DNA from: RGIG9115 sp045648165
Lineage (GTDB): Bacteria; Bacillota; Clostridia; UBA1381
Direction: 5' to 3'
NCBI GenBank assembly: GCA_045648165.1
Contig: JAZRNL010000022.1
Span: 1-19,431 of the forward strand
DNA length: 19,431 bases
Shown: positions 14,949-19,431 of the stretch, piece by piece
Position numbering within the stretch: the first letter of the stretch is position 1
How the letters are laid out: the number at the start of each line of letters is the position of its first letter
The notes under the pieces: generated by a model
Told to the model about the DNA's origin: nothing
The model's database searches: none
What the model saw: the letters and a program-made list of their open reading frames with translations, nothing else
Translations under genes and position numbers: made by a program

Positions 14949-15617
14949 GTGCTAACACCCAGATTAAAGCTTATTGCAGACTTGATAAAAGGAAAAACTG
15001 TGGCAGATATAGGAACAGACCATGCATTTATTCCTATAGAGCTTATTAAAAGCGGCAGATGTGAGGCTGTAATCGCATCAGATGTAAATGCAGGACCTGC
15101 TGAAATTGCAAAAAACAATATAAAAGCCGAGGGACTTGAAATTGAGGTGCGAGTTGGTAACGGCTTATCTGTTCTGAAGCCCGGAGAAACTGAGGATATA
15201 ATAATAGCGGGAATGGGCGGTAAGCTTATTTGCGAAATACTCGCAGCTGAGCCTGAGGTTTCAAAAAAATCAAGGCTTATACTTCAGCCCATGAACGGTC
15301 AGTATGAACTCAGGAGATTTCTTTTAAAGGAAGGTTATGTCATTTCTCACGAGGACCTTGCCCTTGAAGGCTTTAAGGTGTATAATGTAATTGTGTGTGA
15401 TATGAAACAAGAACCTTTTTCATATAATGGTGAAAGGGATTTGCATATCCCATCGTTTTTGAAAAATCATATTTATTATCCTCACCTGAAGGCTAAAAAA
15501 ATACGTGAGTTTAAAAAAATAATAGAAGGCTATGAAAAATCAAAAACCGATATAGATAAATCACGGCTTGATTTTTATAAAAAAATTCTTTCAGAAATTA
15601 CAGAAGGGGAGGTTTGA
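14949..15617 (+). CDS. trmK: tRNA (adenine(22)-N(1))-methyltransferase TrmK
   Basis: 222 residues. TrmK methylates N1 of A22 in tRNAs with S-adenosylmethionine. The start LTPRLKLIADLI and motif I, VADIGTDHAFIPI (18-30), are typical. The AGMGG-LI-EIL motif (about 88-100) and LQPM (the catalytic-loop position usually NPP-like) follow, then a helical C-terminal region. The start is GTG at 14949 with AAAAGGAG six bases upstream. In many Firmicutes trmK is followed by an Nif3-like gene; here a LysR gene overlaps in organisation instead. Confidence 0.93.
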   Translation: MLTPRLKLIADLIKGKTVADIGTDHAFIPIELIKSGRCEAVIASDVNAGPAEIAKNNIKAEGLEIEVRVGNGLSVLKPGETEDIIIAGMGGKLICEILAAEPEVSKKSRLILQPMNGQYELRRFLLKEGYVISHEDLALEGFKVYNVIVCDMKQEPFSYNGERDLHIPSFLKNHIYYPHLKAKKIREFKKIIEGYEKSKTDIDKSRLDFYKKILSEITEGEV

Positions 15618-15624
15618 CCACAGC

Positions 15625-16569
15625 TTGAATACAATTCTTCTTAAATATATAGTAGAGGTTGAAAAGGAAGGCTCCATTTCCAAAGCAGCAGAAAATTTAT
15701 ATATGAATCAACCATACCTTAGTAAATGTATCCGTGAGCTTGAAGAATCGGTAGGAATTACTATTTTCCGCAGAACCTCAAAGGGGGTTATTCCAACGCA
15801 AAAGGGGCTTGAATTTATTGCATGTGCAAGGGAGGTTCTTGCCCAGGTTGAAGAAATGGAAACTCTTTTTAACAAGAATACTGCAAAAAAGCAATTATTT
15901 GATATAGTTGTACCGAGAGCTTCATATATATCTCAGGTATATACAGATTTTTTAAAAGAGGCAGACCTTGCTGATAGCTTGCACTTTGACTACAGAGAAA
16001 CAAACTCTGTAAGAGCAATAAAAAATGTGGCAAGAGGTGAGAATACTCTTGGAATTATACGCTATCAGACAACCTTTGAACGATATTTTATGCAGCTTCT
16101 TGAAGAACAAGAAATAAAATCCATCCCCCTGGGGGAATTTGAGTATGGAATAATAATGAGTAAAAACAATCCTTTTGCAAAAGAAAACAGGATTTCTATT
16201 GATGAGCTGACGGACTGCATTCGTATTACTCACGGTGATTTGTCAATACCATCCATGCCAATTTCAAAAGTGCGGCAGATTAAAAAAATATCTCAAAGCA
16301 AAAAAGAAATTGCAGTTTACGACAGAGCCAGTCAGTATGAAATATTAAGCTCCGTGCCCGAATCATATATGCTCGTATCCGATGTGCCCCAGGAGCTTCT
16401 GGAGCGATATGGTCTTGTGTTTCGCAAGTGTGATATTTCATCAAACAGATATAAAGACCTGCTTATTTATAAAGAGGGTTATAAGCTTACAAAGCTGGAT
16501 AAGCAATTTTTAACATTGCTTCAGAAGAGAATAGATTTATTAAAGAGTAGGGAGGCATTTAATTTATGA
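15625..16569 (+). CDS. LysR-family transcriptional regulator
   Basis: 314 residues. The N-terminal winged helix-turn-helix is clear: KEGSISKAAENLYMNQPYLSKCIRELEESVGITIFRRTSKGVIPTQKG. A LysR substrate-binding domain follows (about 88-300), though with few conserved ligand residues that I can name. The frame is open from 15568, inside trmK, but homologues begin near LNTILLKYIVEVE, so I take TTG at 15625; GGGGAGG ends 12 bases before it, across the trmK stop. The spacing is long, so the start is uncertain. The stop overlaps the next gene as ATGA. LysR regulators are usually divergent from their target; being inside a same-strand operon is less common. Confidence 0.9.
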   Translation: MNTILLKYIVEVEKEGSISKAAENLYMNQPYLSKCIRELEESVGITIFRRTSKGVIPTQKGLEFIACAREVLAQVEEMETLFNKNTAKKQLFDIVVPRASYISQVYTDFLKEADLADSLHFDYRETNSVRAIKNVARGENTLGIIRYQTTFERYFMQLLEEQEIKSIPLGEFEYGIIMSKNNPFAKENRISIDELTDCIRITHGDLSIPSMPISKVRQIKKISQSKKEIAVYDRASQYEILSSVPESYMLVSDVPQELLERYGLVFRKCDISSNRYKDLLIYKEGYKLTKLDKQFLTLLQKRIDLLKSREAFNL

Positions 16570-17933
16570 AAAAGAAATTGACTGTTCTGGCAGTGTGCCT
16601 CTGGTTGGTTTTAGCAACTTCGGTTTTTGCAGAATACACTCCACAAATCAAAAATATTGTTGCCAAAAATCATACTGTGCAGAATGTGTCGGCGCGAATT
16701 ATAGATATAGACGGAAGGCTTCATATTTCAATCGACGATATTTTAAAAGGAAGCGGATATCAGCTGGGCTGGGAGCCGTATCACAGTGCAGTTATTGTGT
16801 ATAATCCCGTGCTTCAGGCAAATATGTATGTTTACCTTGGCCAGAATAAAATATGGGATGGGACGGATTTTATTTATTATGATGAGCCGTTTATAATTGA
16901 AAACGGATGCGCATATATTAATGAAAAAACTCTTGCAGACCTTACCCGCCACAGCTTTACATATGAAATAAAGGAGGCCGAGGGTATAAGCGAATATGAT
17001 AAATACAGACGTTCGGGAAATGTGGAAGTATATAATGGAATAAATCTTTTAAACGGGTACTATGCCTTTGAAAGCGTTACAATAACCGACGAAATGGCAA
17101 TTGATTATGCATCGGCGGTGAATGAGATAGCGGCAGGGCTTCCAGATAATGTAAGAGTTTATAATATGGCAATTCCCAATTCCGGAGAATATTATGCTCC
17201 CAGGGAATACAGCACAGACCTTAAGGATAAATATGATATAATTTATAAAAATCTTTCCGAAAGAGTAACGCCCGTAGATATTTACGGTGCACTTTTTAAT
17301 AATGCAAATGACTACATATTCTTTAATTCAGACCATCATTGGACCCAGAGAGGGGCATATTATGCATTTGAGGAGTTTATGAAGGTAAAAGGAACGCCTC
17401 TCCATAAGAACTATCTCGAAACTTTCGGAAGAATAAATTCTAAAAATGTAATTGGTTCATTTGCAAATCTTATGAAGGGCACGGAGGGAGAGATGCTTGT
17501 AAGAAGCAATTCCGAGCTGCTTGAAAGATTTTACCCGCCCTATAACATAACAAAGGATGTTTATAATGATTGCCGTCTTGAGAAGTATTCGGCATCGGGA
17601 CCGCTTATAAACAAAAATATACTTGCTTACGGGACATTTATAGGCGGCGACGTACCTGTTGCAAAGCTTCATAATGAGCAGATAAAGGACGGGTCAACTC
17701 TTTGCATATTGAAAGACTCATATGCAAACGCATTCGCAGTATGGGCGATTTGCAATTATGAATACGTGTACCTTGTGGATATAAGATGCTTTAACGGAGC
17801 AAACGGACACAATGAACCCTTTGATATGAGAACGTTCCGGCAAGTAACGGGATTTAACGATCTTTTAATTATGAGCTATCCTAATACAATAGGTGATTTT
17901 GTTCTGAGAGACTACATCAGGAAGTTTGCATAA
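16566..17933 (+). CDS. Secreted DHHW-family protein (AlgX/AlgJ-like) with copper amine oxidase N-like domain
   Basis: 455 residues. A Sec signal peptide (1-22, cleavage near VFA-EY) leads to a region (about 35-135) resembling the copper amine oxidase N-terminal domain common in secreted clostridial proteins (ISIDDILKGSGYQLGWEPYHSAVIVY). The C-terminal DHHW domain carries SDHHWTQRGAYYAF (255-268). The DxH pair D256/H258 and the later serine S385 in LKDSYANAF match the catalytic triad layout of AlgX/AlgJ polysaccharide O-acetyltransferases. An extracellular acetyltransferase or esterase role on cell-envelope glycan is therefore plausible but unproven. It overlaps the LysR gene by four bases; GGGAGG lies about 10 bases before ATG. 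Confidence 0.88.
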   Translation: MKKKLTVLAVCLWLVLATSVFAEYTPQIKNIVAKNHTVQNVSARIIDIDGRLHISIDDILKGSGYQLGWEPYHSAVIVYNPVLQANMYVYLGQNKIWDGTDFIYYDEPFIIENGCAYINEKTLADLTRHSFTYEIKEAEGISEYDKYRRSGNVEVYNGINLLNGYYAFESVTITDEMAIDYASAVNEIAAGLPDNVRVYNMAIPNSGEYYAPREYSTDLKDKYDIIYKNLSERVTPVDIYGALFNNANDYIFFNSDHHWTQRGAYYAFEEFMKVKGTPLHKNYLETFGRINSKNVIGSFANLMKGTEGEMLVRSNSELLERFYPPYNITKDVYNDCRLEKYSASGPLINKNILAYGTFIGGDVPVAKLHNEQIKDGSTLCILKDSYANAFAVWAICNYEYVYLVDIRCFNGANGHNEPFDMRTFRQVTGFNDLLIMSYPNTIGDFVLRDYIRKFA

Positions 17934-17970
17934 TATATAATGCCTATGTATTTGGTGGGTAACGAGATAA

Positions 17971-18005
17971 ATGGAGTATGATTGAATTATGCTCCATGTT
18001 TTGAG
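17971..18005 (+). terminator. Probable terminator of the trmK-LysR-DHHW operon
   Basis: A 12-bp stem with two G-U pairs (arms 17971-17982 and 17986-17997, ATGGAGTATGAT against ATTATGCTCCAT) and a 3-base loop is followed by GTTTTGAG. The T run is short, so the call is moderate. It also lies just beyond the stop of the converging XRE gene. Confidence 0.5.
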
Positions 18006-18014
18006 CTCATAGCA

Positions 18015-18215
18015 TTAATCAGGTATATAAATTAAAATATCCTCAACTTTGCATTCCAAAATGGTGCATAAATCGTTGAGGGTAACTGTGCTGATTGGCT
18101 TATTATGCTTTAGTCTGTCAAGTAAGCTTCGGCTTACATTAAACTGATTGATGAGCTTATAGGTAGATATACCTCGTTCTTTAATTGTTTTATAAAACGG
18201 TTCATAAGAAATCAT
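18015..18215 (-). CDS. Small XRE/Cro-type helix-turn-helix regulator
   Basis: 66 residues, a single helix-turn-helix domain with no effector domain. GISTYKLINQFNVSRSLLDRLKHNKPISTVTLNDLCTILECKVEDILIYIP is the classic XRE pattern, resembling the Cro/C1-type HTH_26 family. ATG at 18215 has GGAGG about 8 bases upstream. It is the only minus-strand gene in the right half of the window and lies back to back with the SLH-domain gene, their promoters overlapping, so it likely represses itself and/or that gene. Such small regulators also occur on mobile elements, but no integrase or other phage gene is nearby. Confidence 0.9.
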   Translation of the reverse strand: MISYEPFYKTIKERGISTYKLINQFNVSRSLLDRLKHNKPISTVTLNDLCTILECKVEDILIYIPD

Positions 18216-18235
18216 AAATTTATCCTCCGATTTTA

Positions 18236-18264
18236 ATAATAATATATGCTCAACCTATTGACAA
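18236..18264 (-). promoter_or_regulatory. Sigma-A-type promoter of the XRE gene
   Basis: TTGTCA (18259-18264), a 17-base spacer, TATTAT (18236-18241) on the minus strand. Its -35 shares five bases with the -35 of the opposite promoter. Confidence 0.75.
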
Positions 18265-18286
18265 TTGTCGATAAATAGAGTATAAT
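18258..18286 (+). promoter_or_regulatory. Consensus sigma-A promoter of the SLH-domain gene
   Basis: TTGACA (18258-18263), 17 bases, TATAAT (18281-18286): a perfect consensus in both boxes and spacing, with a start near 18293. Confidence 0.9.
18260..18269. promoter_or_regulatory. Palindromic operator candidate GACAATTGTC
   Basis: A perfect 10-base palindrome centred on the overlapping -35 boxes of the two divergent promoters. This is the natural place for the dimeric XRE regulator encoded by the leftward gene to bind and control both directions. Binding itself is inference. Confidence 0.5.
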
Positions 18287-18314
18287 TATATTAATTACAA
18301 AAGGAGGAATATTT

Positions 18315-19431
18315 ATGAAAAAAATTTTACCACTTTTTTTAACATTTACACTTTTAACATCAAACACTACATTCGCCTTTAAAGATGTAGAATCCAGCCC
18401 TTATAAGTATGAAATCAATGAGCTTTATAATCTTGAATATATAAGCGGCGATGGGGGCGGTAATTTTAGCCCTGAGGCTTTTCTTTTAAGGTCTGAAGCA
18501 GCACAGATTATGCTAAAGGGGCTTTATCCCATTGAAACCTTTGAATATGTACAGTATGAGAATGTTTTTCAGGATGTAACAACACTTCATTGGGCGTGGA
18601 AGCCTATACAGGTGCTTCAAGCATATAAAGTAATTGACGGATTCGGAGACGGAACATTCCGTCCTGACGAGGAAGTTACGGTATCTCAGGCTATAAGTAT
18701 GTGCATTAAAATGACAGGGTACAATGAATATGTTGAAAAAGATACAGTGCCTTGGTATAAAGGAGTAATTGAGACCGCAGATAAATATGGATTTACCGAA
18801 GGCTTAACTTTTGAGCCCGAAGCTTATATAACAAGAGAGCAAATGGCAAAGCTTCTTTATAATACAGTTAACAGCCCTCTTGTTCTTGCAACGGGTTGGA
18901 CAGTTAACGGCTATGGCGGAGAGCCTATTGTTACAACTGAAATTGCTGATGAAAACAGTCATACGGGATTTAAAAGCCTTCTCACAGAATATTATAGTAC
19001 AATTTCTCCTTCCGGAGCACCAACGACTTATCTGGGAGAGGAAGAAGAAGTTGTGTTGAACGCATTGGGACTTAAAAAAGAAGATTATGAAATAGAGGGA
19101 AATCCCGAGAAAAACTACAGAGTAAATAAAACATATAAATACCATGGCAGACCTGTTACAATGAGACTGTTTTTCTGGAATAATAAGCTCTTTAGCATTA
19201 TGTATGAATTTGGTGATAGGCTTGAAGAAACCGATTTGTTTGGTGTGGATGCATTAAAAAGTTGCGTTTCTTTATATGGGGCAAATGAAAATAAAAAAGA
19301 AGTTGATAAGCTATTTATCAAAGCAGGCAAAGCAGGAGAATTACCTGATTTCACAGCTATCTGGAGTGATATAGATGAGGAGTTTATGAATGATGAGGCA
19401 TTTACGAAGAATGCGGAGGAAATGGAAAAGG
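18315..19431 (+). CDS. SLH-domain cell-surface protein, 3' end beyond the window
   Basis: Open from ATG 18315 to the edge (372 codons, no stop reached). GGAGGAA lies about 6 bases upstream. A signal peptide, LPLFLTFTLLTSNTTFA (cleavage about residue 21), is followed by three S-layer homology repeats: about 22-67 (FKDVESSPYKYEINELYNL), 85-133 (FQDVTTLHWAWKPIQVLQAY, then DGFGDGTFRPDEEVT), and about 144-186 (VPWYKGVIETADKYGFTEG, then ITREQMAKLLY). SLH triplets anchor proteins non-covalently to pyruvylated secondary cell-wall polymer. The part after residue 190 is acidic and not recognised. The gene has a consensus promoter and probably XRE control. Confidence 0.92.
   Translation, partial: MKKILPLFLTFTLLTSNTTFAFKDVESSPYKYEINELYNLEYISGDGGGNFSPEAFLLRSEAAQIMLKGLYPIETFEYVQYENVFQDVTTLHWAWKPIQVLQAYKVIDGFGDGTFRPDEEVTVSQAISMCIKMTGYNEYVEKDTVPWYKGVIETADKYGFTEGLTFEPEAYITREQMAKLLYNTVNSPLVLATGWTVNGYGGEPIVTTEIADENSHTGFKSLLTEYYSTISPSGAPTTYLGEEEEVVLNALGLKKEDYEIEGNPEKNYRVNKTYKYHGRPVTMRLFFWNNKLFSIMYEFGDRLEETDLFGVDALKSCVSLYGANENKKEVDKLFIKAGKAGELPDFTAIWSDIDEEFMNDEAFTKNAEEMEK

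Noticed and set aside
15568..15624. Upstream extension of the LysR frame
   Set aside because: The extra 19 residues lie inside trmK in another frame, are not LysR-like, and have no ribosome-binding site ahead of ATG 15568.
1..19431. CRISPR array, tRNA or rRNA genes, insertion sequences, prophage genes
   Set aside because: No regularly spaced repeats, cloverleaf-like sequences, transposase or integrase frames were seen in the window.

Overview
The window comes from the replication-origin region of a low-GC, endospore-forming member of the Clostridia (Bacillota). Evidence for this is dnaA/dnaN, parAB with consensus parS sites, spo0A, a complete GerA-type germinant receptor operon behind a recognisable sigma-G promoter, RecO/TtcA/dCMP deaminase/SerS/TrmK of Firmicutes type, and a protein with three S-layer homology domains. 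Intergenic DNA is very AT-rich. The sequence does not support a species name.

Layout. From 1 to 10.9 kb every gene is on the minus strand: the start of a metallo-beta-lactamase-fold gene (1-163), dnaN, a 275-bp dnaN-dnaA spacer that looks like oriC (DnaA boxes plus six DnaA-trios), dnaA, a two-module zinc-ribbon gene, spo0A, then a ttcA-recO-dCMP deaminase operon, then a germinant receptor operon read in the order A-B-C followed by a 55-codon two-helix membrane protein. At about 11 kb the orientation flips. A 230-bp divergent spacer holds three parS sites, a sigma-G promoter facing left and a sigma-A promoter facing right. From there parA-parB-(coiled-coil membrane protein)-serS run rightwards. 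Next comes a 410-bp spacer packed with DnaA boxes, then a tightly overlapping trmK-LysR-DHHW operon. A small XRE repressor-like gene (minus) lies back to back with an SLH-domain protein that runs off the right edge.

How it fits together. The window combines replication initiation (DnaA, DnaN, oriC), origin segregation (ParA/ParB/parS), the sporulation master regulator (Spo0A) and the germination receptor.

The main points for a second look are: (i) two separate DnaA-box clusters about 13 kb apart, only the dnaA-dnaN one with DnaA-trios; (ii) the strand switch of the genes sits at the parS cluster and not at the trio-bearing site, so about 9 kb of genes would face the rightward fork; (iii) a parS site a few bases upstream of the sigma-G promoter of the ger operon; (iv) the XRE/SLH divergent promoters, whose -35 boxes overlap on a GACAATTGTC palindrome. 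No clearly unprecedented multi-gene system was seen.
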